Positions 25,460-36,509 of a DNA stretch of 64,000 nt are shown here, one piece after another. The notes under the pieces were generated by a model that was not told the DNA's origin, searched no databases, and worked only from the letters and a program-made list of their open reading frames with translations. The DNA comes from Cheilinus undulatus (Eukaryota > Chordata > Actinopteri > Labriformes > Labridae): assembly GCF_018320785.1 (NCBI RefSeq), contig NC_054869.1, forward strand, positions 33,954,289 to 34,018,288, written 5' to 3'. Every line of letters begins with the position of its first letter. Within the stretch, counting starts at the first letter, position 1. The translations under genes and the position numbers were made by a program.

Positions 25460-28400
25460 ACCAAGTATTTTGAAATGTAGTTGTTGTAACTGTGAGACTA
25501 AGACTGTTGCTGCAACAATGTACAGTACATCAGGAGCCAATTCATAGACTGTAAATCACAGTGTACTGAGATATATTACAGTATATAACATAAACAGAGT
25601 GTAAATAATTGAGTGTATGTCATTTGTTGTGATGTATTTACACTGGGTCAGTGGCCATGTTAACTTGTATAGTAGATTGATTTCATGCTTTCTGAAGATG
25701 ATTAGATAATAGAACTAAGTCCACACAAACTGGAGGCTAATATGTTGAGCAATGAGTGTGTGTTTCTTCCAACAATCAGCGTACCTTTGTGTGCAGGTTG
25801 CTCAAGCATTCAGTTTGAGCCAAACTTTGTGAAAGAAGCCAGCTTGCTCTGATTGTATCTTTGTCTAAAGGATAACACTTTAAAGTTAACAAAAGCTCAT
25901 CTGTTGACAAAACACAATTGCCGTAAATCATCTCATGCCCTGATGTTTTTTTTTCAGCCATCTTTACCATCAAGCAAAGAAATACTGCAAGTGTTCTCTC
26001 AGAGCAAACAATAGACTCATTCAACTACTAAATGTTAAAAACATCAGTGAACTGAAATGACTTTAACTGAAGCAATACAAGCAACCAGTTACTATCATCA
26101 AGTAAAAAAGAGTTTAAGATAATATATAGGAATAAATGCAGTTGTTTTTGCACAATCATTATGACATAGATGGTATCCCCTTTAATTAGTAAAATTATGT
26201 TTAATTAGTAAAATTATGATGGAATGTTTCACACACAAACAAATACACAAATATTTGAACACTGATGATGAACAAGACATACTTCTTTCTTACAAAGGTC
26301 AACAATTCTGTCATGAAATGTATTATGTTCGTCTGGTTGGTATTGCCATAATGTATTTCAAATTAACATGTGGTCAAAAGCTTGGCACTTTTCTGATCCT
26401 GTCACCATGCTCATTTCTTTTGTTTCCCTGGATTCACAAAAAAAGAATCACATCATAAAACTCTACTGTCCATAACCACAGTAGAAATAAATCCATGTCA
26501 TCTCACATTGACGCCATGTCTCAGAGCAAAGGAAAATAAGCCTTTTTCAAATAAATATATTTAGACTCTGTAGCTGTGGGATGTCAGCCGTCAGCTTACA
26601 ATAGGCGGACTCGAGCAGCTTTTGAAGCCAATCTGCGGCGGCCCCCATATTGAAATCGCTGTCTCAACCGAACTTTGGATCATTCTCACGGCCCGCCCAC
26701 TAACTCGACCTCCTGTCAGCAAACTAGCTAGCATTCTGTTTGGCAGAAACGTAGCTTCTGCTTGTTGAGCTGTCTGTGCAGTGAGGTTTTTCCTAAATAT
26801 AATCAAAATGATTATGGTAAAAAAAGAAAATCCCTTGTGAAGCAAGAGGAAATGAAGACATTAGCTAATGAGACACTTTTGGTTTGTTGAACCAGGCTGT
26901 AAACCAGTGTATTTCCTGTGTAAAAGGACGGTTTTTTTAAATGTATTTCTGCAGCCAGCCTCAAGTGGGCACTCACCATACTGGAATTTTTTGGATTTCC
27001 GCATTGGCTTCATTTTTGAGGACCAGAGGTTGCTGCTTGCCATCAACACTTTGATAACTTTGCTTATTTTAAAAGTACAGTGTGTAATATTAAGCCTAGT
27101 AGCATTAAGCAGAACAAACTTGATAAAAATGAAACATAATACATTTCAAATAGGCCTAGCTAAATTAGTATTTTTTCAACTCAATATATAAATCAGTTTT
27201 TTTTTTTTTTTTTAAATTAACTACACAGAGTCGCCATCTTTGACTTTTGTATCTTTCATGTTTCTACTGTATCACAGAAGGGACAAAATAACAGAAAATT
27301 TTTCACACTGCACCTTTAAGCTAACTGCTCTGCATGTATGAAGGTAGGTAACAGCATTTCAATTCAGAGAATTATCTAATACACATATTTACGCACAATA
27401 CAATCAAAATTTGCTGTCTAGTGGCCAAAGGGGTACAAGTGTGTTTTAGGCTCTAAAGCTTGCAAAAGCAAAATGTCTCCATGTTTTTAGGGTCACATAT
27501 CAACCACATGGACACATGACCCCCTCAACCTGACATGTGACAAACACATTTCCACTCCACCATCACTGGCTACTATAAACACTGTGAAGTGTTAAAGACT
27601 GCTGTGCCCTCTTATACAAACAAATAATCAGACTTTATCCCTCTCGATGGCATCCAAAGTGCATTTCATACTCTAATGAAGACTGAAAATTGCAACACGT
27701 CGGGCGAAAAAAGACATCCGCTGGTTAATTGAATCATCACGGTTGGGCAGGTTTGAGATTAATTCCACGTAAGGAGAAGATCAAAAGCGAGCCGGTTAGA
27801 GGGATGTCGAGGGGGATAAGAGCACTGAGGCTTGTGGGATAATCCCATTAAAGAGCTGCACATTTATTCCCTCTTAGGATCCACAATTGTACAGTATGAA
27901 GAAGATTAGGGTCTGACAGTCAGGGACAGAGAGGGGTCACAAGCAAACCTCTCTTAGAACACAGAGTGTTTTTCTGTTCTCCCACTATTAAACCTTTAAT
28001 TATTATTATGAAGCAATGCTCAGTCTCTATTAAAGCTGTTTCAGAGCTCTCTCTGAAACTGATGGGATTACAAATGAGAGAAATGCATGAGTCATTGCCT
28101 CACACTGATTGCCCAGGATATATTTTAATACACTGGATTAAACATACACATTTACATTATACATGTATATGCATCAATCAATAAAGGGTTTATCAGTGAT
28201 GTAACTCAGACTCAAAGCAAATATGTTCTAAAATTATTCTTAATTGCTCTATCATGTGGCATAAATTGGTGTATCTGTGTAGTATTTTTGTGCTAGCCCT
28301 GCGGAAGTAACATACTAAGCACCCACTCAATATACAAACACGGGTAAAGCATTAGTGATATTACATGACCTTATATGGCCTAATAGTGTGTACATGGTAT

Positions 28401-28500
28401 ATACTCTATTCACTAACCAACCACTTTATCAGATGTACCTGTTCAGCTGCTCATACTTTTAAATATCTATTCAGCCAGTCATGACAGCAGCCAAAGCAAT
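25460..28500. other. Intergenic region without a recognised gene
   Basis: Both strands were read; only short unrelated frames are present. The segment at 26590-26720 is GC-richer and may be a transposon piece. The segment at 27600-27930 has a complex, non-repetitive composition. Confidence 0.4.
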
Positions 28501-28523
28501 TAGGCATGTAAACCTAGCAAAAA

Positions 28524-29190
28524 GTTGGTAGATTATTTCTTTGTTGTTACAATGCTTCTTGACAATAAATCTTATGCCGCTGGAAAGCCTGTTTATTTCC
28601 CTTTCAAATGGTGCCACACTTGTAAGGAACATGCATTTGAGGGATGAGCAGCATGAGACTGGAGATTGGCTGTGTGCAGTCAGTGAATTGCCATATCATC
28701 ATGCAAACCTTGACTGCAAATCTGTAGAAGACAGTCTATGGTTCCTGAGTGCTGACAGGGTGAGGAAACGGTCTTCTTGGGGTGTCATATCCTTGGAACA
28801 CCAGTTTGAAGTTGCTGTATCGCACGGGGCCTATACAGATAATTCAAACGTAGCATGCTGATACTTGATACTGACCACTGTAGCAGGACCCGTGTTTACG
28901 AGTGCTGACATTCAAGGGCCAATCAGGTAGCTGATTGTCAGCACCAGGAAGTACCAGAAGCTCTAAACAAGAATCAACTGCAACAGCAGATTAAGCTGCA
29001 TGGAATTGGCGGATTAGATTTTGCAAATTTGTCATGGGTGCAACCAACATACTCAGCTCTGCTGCTCATCCCACAAATGCATGTTCCTCACAAATTGGAC
29101 ACCATTTAAAAGGGAAATGAACAGGCATTCCAACGGTGTAAAGTTTATTGCAAGGAAGAATCGTCACAACAAAGAAATAATCTACCAAAC
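28524..29190. mobile_element. Long inverted-repeat element, about 0.67 kb
   Basis: The left arm 28524-28650 and right arm 29049-29190 are diverged reverse complements of about 130 bases (shared ATTTCTTTGTTGT, GGAACATGCATTTG and GGGATGAGCAGC). A solo arm of the same family lies at 48136-48290. No transposase was seen. Confidence 0.7.
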
Positions 29191-29462
29191 ACAAATTTCC
29201 TTTCTTTCTGTGCTAAATTTCAATACGGTCTCAACAATCTACTGATGTCAAACTGAGCATCAAAACAGGGAACAGCACTTAATATGGCTTTGGATTGTGT
29301 CTACATGCCTAAATGTGATTGGCTGATAAAATATCTGCACAGATGAGCAGTATGAAACATGCAAAGCATTTTTCTCATGTTATGTGGTGGTCCACCATTC
29401 CTTTAAGGTGAATTAAAATTATGTTTGATAGTGATACTGTTAAGAGCATGGACTGGTCTAAA

Positions 29463-30290
29463 CATGTGGTCTCAGAATCAGAATGAGCTTCATTGGCCAA
29501 GTATGCTTACACAACAAGGAATTTGACCAAAATTTAAGATTTAGATATGTTCAAGATCTTGTTAGGTATTTTTACTAGTAGTGCATATACAAGTCTGTGT
29601 TCATTAATGGTGTGCAAGTAAGCAGGAATGCTAAATAGACATAATCAGAAGTATAAATTAATGCTGCAAGCAGCGATAACGGGCCCTCCCAGCCCGTTGC
29701 ATTTCGAGGTGTAACGCGAAAGCGGATACGTAGCAACCATTGCATGCCAGCAACAAGGCTCACTGCACCCATGGGTTATGTGAGCTTTGCAGCACTCACA
29801 CTGTCACAGAAACAGAGGGTGATACCTGTCATTAATTTCCAGAGCTTGCCATTATTTTGGCAGTGGGAATGGGAAGGAGGCATGCGCCCTGAAAATTTTG
29901 AATGGAGCTCCAAATTATGAACAAATCACTGTATTGTCATTTTCACAGCTCCTCTTTCTGCTCTGCTTTGCTCAGCCACTGTTTCTCTCTCTCTCTCTCT
30001 TGCATGCTTGCAGCCTCACTCCCTCTCCCTCGTGTGCGTGCTCACTCCACAGGAGAAAAATGACAGAGTGCCTAAAAGCATTAACTGAAAGTTCCAATCG
30101 TTCGTGATGAAGATCGACCAGAGGAGCAAATAGAGAGCTCAAGATGTGTACAAGTTTGTTTCATCATTTTCGTCAATGCTTTTATATCTATTTATATCTC
30201 CTCTCAAGTATGAAAACGGTCTTCAGCAGCAAAGATTATCACTCATGGAGATTTTCTACTAAGATATGAAATCTGAGAGAAATTGTAGCT
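29463..30290. repeat. Dispersed fish repeat leading into the tRNA-like run
   Basis: Contains CTTCATTGGCCAAGTATGC, a segment I recognise as common in teleost repeats. From 29663 it reads GCTGCAAGCAGCGATAACGG, also familiar as a dispersed fish repeat. Assigned from memory of such repeats, not by search. Confidence 0.45.
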
Positions 30291-30298
30291 AGCTTTAG

Positions 30299-30965
30299 TC
30301 TTTGTATTAGCTCAGTTGGACAAGTATCTGCCCTGGAGTCATGAGGTTGTTGGTTCAAATCTTCTGTGGATTTTTGAAGCTGCTGGTGTAAATCACTGAC
30401 TCAGGAGTAAAGAGGACTGCCATAGAGTTGGAAGGTTGTGGGTTTGATTCTTGGTGCATTTTTAAGTCCAGTCCCCAAAAGCAGAGATCAGATCCTCTGA
30501 CAAACATGAACAGGTGTGTGTCTCAGTGGATTAGTGGAAAAGCCAACTGACTTTGAATCAGGAGTTCACAGGTTCAAATCTTACCATGGGTTCATCTATT
30601 TTAAAAGTCTGAGTCCAAATCTAGACTTCAGGAGACCTGGACAGGAGTTGGCCTTTCAAATCAAACCAATGTCTTTAAGTTTTCAAGATTTGAGTCCAAA
30701 TAAAGAAGGAAAAGCCCCTCTGAGGCTCTGCTACATGTCTGGCTCTGTAGCCTAATGAGATAATGGACTGACTCACAGTCTGGAGGTTCCAGGTTCGACT
30801 CCCATCTTGGTCTCAGTGAATTTTAAAGCCACATCCTGAACAAAGAGGATAAATGCGCCAGGAGAAGAGATGGTAGTGTGAAAGGTATGGCGGCGGTAGC
30901 ACAGAGGACTGGACTAGACCAGTTCTGCAGGGGATGCTGGGGTTCAAACCCTACTGTGGCCGGTA
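30299..30965 (+). repeat. Run of five tRNA-like modules
   Basis: Five segments carry pol III B-box-like motifs: GGTTCAAATC (30352), GGTTTGATTC (30441), GGTTCAAATC (30571), GGTTCGACTC (30792) and GGTTCAAACC (30941). Several have upstream A-box-like motifs, such as TTAGCTCAGTTGG (30307) and GTAGCCTAATGAG (30747). The modules differ from one another. The third has a 4-bp anticodon-type stem CTGA/TCAG around CTTTGAA, giving a UUG-like anticodon. Acceptor stems are poor, so these are tRNA-derived repeats rather than working tRNA genes. Confidence 0.6.
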
Positions 30966-31189
30966 CCTGGATCAAGGCATGCCTGATGGAGAAGGGGGGA
31001 CGCGACATGGCGCCCCCCTGGGGAGCCGTCAGAGATGTAAGTAGGGGGGTTATGCAACAAAAACGCAGACACAGCAGGAGTTTTACAGGATGGAGTCTTT
31101 ATTTGCATGGATGGACGATCATTGAGCCCCTCACGGGAACTTCATCGCCACCGCTGTAGAAACAGGAAATACTTACCACGCTCCCCTCC

Positions 31190-31380
31190 AGGGTCAGGGT
31201 ACCAAAGTATCATTTATTTCGAAAAGGCATTTGAACGTACGGAAATCAAGAAAACGGACAACTTCACTCATTTTTCAATTCTGGACACAAATTGAAAAAC
31301 GAGTGAAGTTGTCTATTTTTTTTATTTCTGTACGTTCAAATGCCCTTTCAAAATAAATGATACTTTGGTACCCTGACCCT
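31190..31380. mobile_element. 191-bp foldback (hairpin) element inserted in a kinesin relic exon
   Basis: Two arms of about 90 bases are near-perfect reverse complements around a loop of about 9 bases (31281-31289). The ends read AGGGTCAGGGTACC and its complement. Kinesin-like sequence ends at one edge and seems to resume at the other (LEGSV followed by GTAAGT), so the element sits inside an exon. Both junctions carry a CTGGAGGG-like motif, but no clean target duplication could be fixed. There is no coding capacity. Confidence 0.75.
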
Positions 31381-31506
31381 CTAGGCCCTCCAGGCCCTTA
31401 AGGTCCTCTCTGGCCTGCTCCCTCTGCTCACTCAGCAGCCTGCAAACAAAAACCACATGAACTCACATTTCACATAAATAAACGTACGGATGAGTCCTTT
31501 ACTCAC

Positions 31507-31608
31507 ATAAGTTTCTGCAGTTTAGCGTCCTTCTCCTGCTCTTCAGTCTTCAGTTTGTCGTAGTCTGACATCAGCCTCTTCTGCTCCAGCAGCAGACCCT
31601 GGTTCAGA
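31507..31608 (-). pseudogene. Kinesin relic exon, intact frame
   Basis: A 102-base block between CCTCTCAG and GTGAGT. It encodes LNQGLLLEQKRLMSDYDKLK and then TEEQEKDAKLQKL, heptad-patterned like the KIF5 stalk, and keeps phase with its neighbours. Confidence 0.8.
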
Positions 31609-31718
31609 CTGAGAGGAGACGCTCGCTAAGCACTGATTGGGCGCTTTTTAACGGCAGAGTAACTGGAGAAATGTCAACAAACCACATTTATAGATTCATA
31701 GATTCATTTTGTTCATCA

Positions 31719-33158
31719 GGGCCCTGTTCCTCGTACCTGGCTAACTCAGTTAGCTGGATAATTTCAGGATAACCTGACGTCATGTCAGACTTGTTCCATG
31801 CCTCGTAGCAGGTTAAGCTAAATCACTATAGCAACAGATCAATAAACTTAAACCTGCTCCAGGGCAGGTTTATTTCAAGAAGCCGGATCTTAAGACACAC
31901 CCCCCAAAAGACAAAAAAAGAGGAAGCTCCATTCCTGAGAGACCAAGTTGATAGGAGCAATAATAATCTGTGCTGCATTTCATAGGGAAAGACTGATCCG
32001 AGATCGCCAAGATCCTTTATCATTTTTTTGTATAAGTGTTACTGTTTCAGTCCCCAAGGCATTATTTATTTGCACCAGCTGATAGGGCCATACATCGCCA
32101 ATACTACCTGGCCCAGCCGTGTACTTACTGTCACTCAGTCTTTGTGTAGGATTGTGTTGTTTTGCGAGTAGCACATACAAGGAACATTTCTAATTCAACA
32201 CCATGGAGCAAATGATATTCCCTTACCACACTGAATAATATTCTTGTGTTTTATTTTAACTTGTTCCCAAGTTTACTTGACATTTGGGTTTGTTTTATAT
32301 GAAGCGATAAGAGGAGAAAAAGTGCACAATATATAAATATAAAAACAGATAGCTGGGCCTATAGGCTATATAAAACATATTGTCTCAAATTAGTATGCTT
32401 TCTAGTACCGTTAGAAAATACACAAGGTTCATTAATGATAGAAAGTAATTAGTCTAGGTCATTAGGCTACGAGGTGTCATGTTTGTATAGTGGGTTCTTC
32501 ATTAATACGCCAGGTTTACTTGCAGAGAAATACTTTAATAACGGTAACTTCATTCATTCACATCTTACAGGTACGGTTGTCTGTAAGCTTACAGCTCATC
32601 AGGCTTGTAAACACTGCGCATGCTCCAACAACTACAGCAGATCTTAAGGGAGGCGAAACATCTGTTGCTCATATCATTACACGAGGTTACAGCAAACACA
32701 CATTTAAATTAATAGCCTCATACAGCAATGCATAACTAGGCCTACATATTCCTTACTTGCGCAATTAACTTGTCCACAATCCTTTTCCAAACTGCATGTC
32801 TCGCCTTTGCTGCAGCTGAGGTGTTGGATTTCACAGTTACAATGTTTTTGTAATTTTCAAACTCCTCCATGATTGTTTGCTGCTCTGTTTGTGTGAAAAA
32901 TGTCACGCTTTCCTTACTATTCACCATGAATTGTGACAGACAATCATGATTTCTGTGATCTACACTGCTCCCTTTTTATGTAGAACGGGCACGCGCAAGT
33001 ATCGTGATCACTCGTGTCTGGTTCCAATTAACGTCACTGATTTAGCGCGACAGCTGTGGAGGAACAGACTTAGCCAGTCTTCAATCATCATGTTAATTGA
33101 ATCAGGCTAAAAGGACATTAGCTCTGATTATTTGAACCATGTATGAGGAACAGGGCCC
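31719..33158 (-). mobile_element. Harbinger-like element with a Myb/SANT-like frame
   Basis: Ends GGGCCCTGTTCCTCGTAC and, on the other strand, GGGCCCTGTTCCTCATAC are inverted repeats. A 61-residue minus-strand frame at 32742-32927 reads FFTQTEQQTIMEEFENYKNI, then KSNTSAAAKARHAVWKRIVD. It resembles the Myb/SANT-like DNA-binding domain of proteins carried by PIF/Harbinger elements. No nuclease frame was found, so the copy is non-autonomous. It sits in an intron of the kinesin relic. Confidence 0.65.
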
Positions 33159-33235
33159 TGGTTTCTGGAAATTTCTCCAAACAGTTATTTGAAATGGTAC
33201 AAGGCAGAACATTCCTGAAATGATAGACCTTTACA

Positions 33236-34100
33236 TCAGTGGGTCCCAACCTTTTTTTTTTGGGGTCCCTCTACTCTAAACACTCTAAAGCCCCCCAGGA
33301 CAATCTCTGAAAAATTAAACATCCTTTTTAAAATTTTTATTGACTAAATCCCAGCATAACAGGCCTGCATAAACAAATTCTTCATAAATATCTGCATATA
33401 AACTACCATTATTACAATGGCATTTAGAGCCACCATAAGAATACAAAAATGTGAAGGTTCAGTCAATTTTTAAGTAAAATCTCAAAACTTTCTAATTTAA
33501 CAAGTCATAAATTTACCAGAAAAAGAAAACTGGAGATTTATGTCAACTAAAAGGTAGAATTTTTTGTCATTATAAAATCCCAAAAAGCTGTGTAAAAAGA
33601 AAATGACAAGAGAAGAAGCTGTTTTCCTTCCATAAGTCCTACAGTTGATGGCCTAATCAGGAGATTTTTCTTAGTAGGATTGATCAGCGAGGAAATGATC
33701 CAAGAATGATCACATGATCATTATTCCCCAGACTCTGAAGAGACATTTCTGTTCACTGTTTTCAGTTTGGGTCCTTGTAAATTCACTAGTTTAGGATGTT
33801 CAATTCTGACATTACAAACTTGAAATTTTAAAGTGCATGATGTAATAATTTAGGACTTTTTAACTAGAAAATTCTGACTTCAGGTTCTTGAAAAAATACG
33901 ACTTTATCATCTCAAAAATGTACTTTTAAATGTCACCTTTTCCAAGAGATGTACAGATCCTCTTTATTTTGTTGGACCTTTTAGAGGGCTCTAATACTTC
34001 CTCTTACATTACATTTTCAATCATGACTCTATGAATAAACGTCCATCATAGGCGCCCCCTCTTGGGTTTGCCCGGACCCCAGGTAGGGAACCTTCACATG
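33236..34100. mobile_element. hAT-like short-element remnant
   Basis: Starts AGTGGGTCCCAACC and ends CCCCAGGTAGGGAACC, related to the element at 13997-14336. Confidence 0.4.
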
Positions 34101-34451
34101 ACAACAATGTAACAGGTGTGTGTAGACTTTTAGAGCCACTGTAAAGCCAGACTACAGTCGTATGCAGCTAAAAGTTCACGGCTCAGTAAAGAGGAGATTT
34201 TACATCCTTCCTCATGAGGATCACACACAGTAGACAGTCGTAATGACTGTCACTACTTTGGTTTGGAAAAACAATAAAAAACAAACTTTATGCCTTTCGT
34301 TGAGCAGTTTTCAGTAACACTGGTCTAAATAATTAGTGCACTTTTTTACTGCAGACTTTGATTCAGATATCTCATGCCATGTGTTTCTTCTTATGTCTGT
34401 GGCCTCTAACGTCTTTAAAAATGTAGTCGGATTTAAAACAGTCAGACTTAC

Positions 34452-34561
34452 TCTGTGAGCTCGTCCAGCATCCTCTGCTCATCTTGGATCTGGTCTCTCA
34501 GTCGGCTCAGCTGTTAATGGTGAGCCTCTCTGTGGTTCTCCAGATGCTCCTCCAGAGTTTT
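34452..34561 (-). pseudogene. Kinesin relic exon with in-frame stop
   Basis: The acceptor GGCACAG and donor GTAAGT are intact. The block reads KTLEEHLENHREAHH, then a TAA stop, then QLSRLRDQIQDEQRMLDELT. A single A-to-T change of an expected AAA (Lys) codon explains the stop. Confidence 0.8.
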
Positions 34562-35289
34562 CTGTGCCACACAGACACAAAAACATTCAGCTATTTCACA
34601 TTTCTGTAACAGAGGTTCTCAGTGACATGTTTCCTCATCACCTTTATGCCCCCGTCCCCATCGTGTCTGTCGATGTCCTCCTTCTCCTTCTCGTCTCCTG
34701 AAATCTCGTGTCTTTTCTCTGATGAAAAAAAAAGAGGAAAATTCCAACAAGTTAGCCTGTTTTTACTTGAGCTAAGATGTTTTAATGGTTAATATAAATG
34801 TGCGAACTGTGAGCCTGCAGCTTAGCGAGCTCCTCGGTCAGAGCATCCTGGCTCTCCTCAAGCTGTCTCTTCTTCTGCTCCATGTGCTGCATGTAGTCCG
34901 TCAGAGACTTGATCTTGGCCTGGTGCTGCACAGACCACAAAAATGTGCTGTTTGTTTGTGCTGTTCACTTCCTGCCAACGTTTATATGTTCCCATTTTTT
35001 AAATATCTATTTATTTTGTGGTTGACTGTCACTAGGAAGCAACCTGACTTCATCTGTCCACACAAACATTTGAGTGTCAGCCACGTTTGTCTGTACACAC
35101 CACCAGGAGGAAGGAAAGGTGTGCATGCATGTGTTTCATTGTCAGTCACACTGCCAACTACTGGCCTGGCATGCATACTACAGTAGTTTCAGGCACTTTA
35201 GTGGATCTGATTGACATTTAAACACCAAACCTTAAAAAAAAAACAAAGAAGAAAAGGGATTCTGTTCTCAGAGGATTGTTTTTGTGTGA

Positions 35290-35750
35290 AAATGGCTGTT
35301 GTAAAGACTAGACTAAGACTAACAAAAATAGATCTGTGATGACTAAAACTGACAAAAACTAAGTTTAGTTTTTTGTCAAGATGACCAAAACGAGACTAAA
35401 ATATAATGTAGGTTGCGTTGGACATTTAAAATCCATGATATTTCTCCACTGTGGGTAAATCTGTCAAAAAAAATAATGCATCTGTCGCTCCTCTGCCTCT
35501 CAGCTGTAGAAAGCAGGGACCCCAGGTTAAGCAGAGTGCAGAGAACACACTACCATGATTTGGTACCAGATTTAGACTAGAAAATAAATGTTTGGACTAA
35601 ATGTAAAGACTAAAATGTGAGGACTTTAACTGGACTAAAACTAGACTAAAACTAAAAGTGATAGAAATAACTAAAATGGGATCTAAAACTAAAATGTATT
35701 CATGTAAAGACTAAAACTAAGACTAAAATTAAAAATAGCTGCCAAAATTA
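35290..35750. repeat. Degenerate GACTAAAA-rich repeat
   Basis: Many imperfect copies of GACTAAAACT and AACTAAAA lie directly past the crhbp 3' end. Confidence 0.7.
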
Positions 35751-35977
35751 ACAGCAGGCAGGTTATTTGTTTGTGAGAGTATTACAGGTTTTCCAAAAAC
35801 TAAGTCTTTGAGTTGAGCATTTGAAATTCAGAACACACAAGGAAATCAGTTGTCCAAAGACCATGATCACAACCTTAAACTGATGTACTAAATGGGCAAA
35901 CAAAGTGAACATGATTAATGAAAAGGGGATTATAAAAAAGCAAAACATTAAAAAGTGCTTTATCATGCAAGTCATAT

Positions 35978-35983
35978 TTATTT
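35978..35983 (-). terminator. crhbp: Candidate polyadenylation signal of crhbp
   Basis: AATAAA on the minus strand, about 370 bases after the stop codon, is a good AATAAA downstream of exon 7. It was placed by motif alone. Confidence 0.4.
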
Positions 35984-36354
35984 TCAAACTGTCAGAGGCA
36001 TATAAACAAGAGAAACAGCAGATGTGCAAAAACATCTTGATATAAACCAAGATCAGTAGAGAGAAGGTTTGAAATTAATGCTCCTGCCAAGAAAACATGA
36101 TGTATCACTGATTTTCTTAACAAAATACTGAAAAGTAAACGATTAAATCCATCCTTATCGATAAACTTAAGATAAGGTTGAGTAGGTCCTCACATAAATA
36201 CGCTCTGCTCAAAGCTAACATCATCATACACTAAATAAAACATCTGGCATAAACAATACAAAATATTTAATGAATGTTTTTTGTCAAACTGGTGTATTTA
36301 CAGGAATATGGATATTGTGATTGTGTGTGTGTGTTACAGTAAGTGTGTGTGATT

Positions 36355-36509
36355 TCATTCCACAGTGCAGAAGTTGTTCAGACTGTTCTCGGGGGTCTTG
36401 GGGAGCTCGTGGTGTTCCAGTAATCGATACTGGAAGGAAACGTGGTTGATATAGTTCCCACTGGACACCAGCCTCACCACCGAGTTGTCACAACCGATCT
36501 TCATCTGAG
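36355..36509 (-). CDS. crhbp: crhbp exon 7 with stop
   Basis: Preceded by GTCTCTCCAG. It encodes AQMKIGCDNSVVRLVSSGNY, then NHVSFQYRLLEHHELPKTPE and NSLNNFCTVE, ending in TGA. It matches the C-terminal CUB-like part and the last conserved cysteine of CRHBP. Confidence 0.95.

Larger units (their letters stand above)
31168..34925 (-). pseudogene. Kinesin heavy chain (kif5-type) stalk fragment, broken
   Basis: Minus-strand exon-like blocks: 34925 to about 34809, 34718-34642, 34561-34452, 31608-31507, and 31439 to about 31381 continued at about 31189-31173. Read in order they match the coiled-coil stalk of conventional kinesin (KIF5): [80 protein letters not shown] and EQREQAREDLKGLE. Four exons keep good splice sites. 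The frame has a TAA stop at 34514-34516, where the family has Lys. The first block lacks a donor, and the last is split by a 191-bp foldback insertion. No motor-domain exons lie upstream and none of the conserved tail follows. It is best read as a partial duplicated copy that has decayed. Confidence 0.82.

Noticed and set aside
30299..30965. Functional tRNA genes
   Set aside because: B boxes are good, but acceptor stems do not pair and several A boxes are weak, so they were called tRNA-derived repeat modules.
34785..35186. 133-residue plus-strand frame
   Set aside because: It is antisense to the first kinesin relic exon and then runs through non-coding sequence; the minus-strand reading has the homology.
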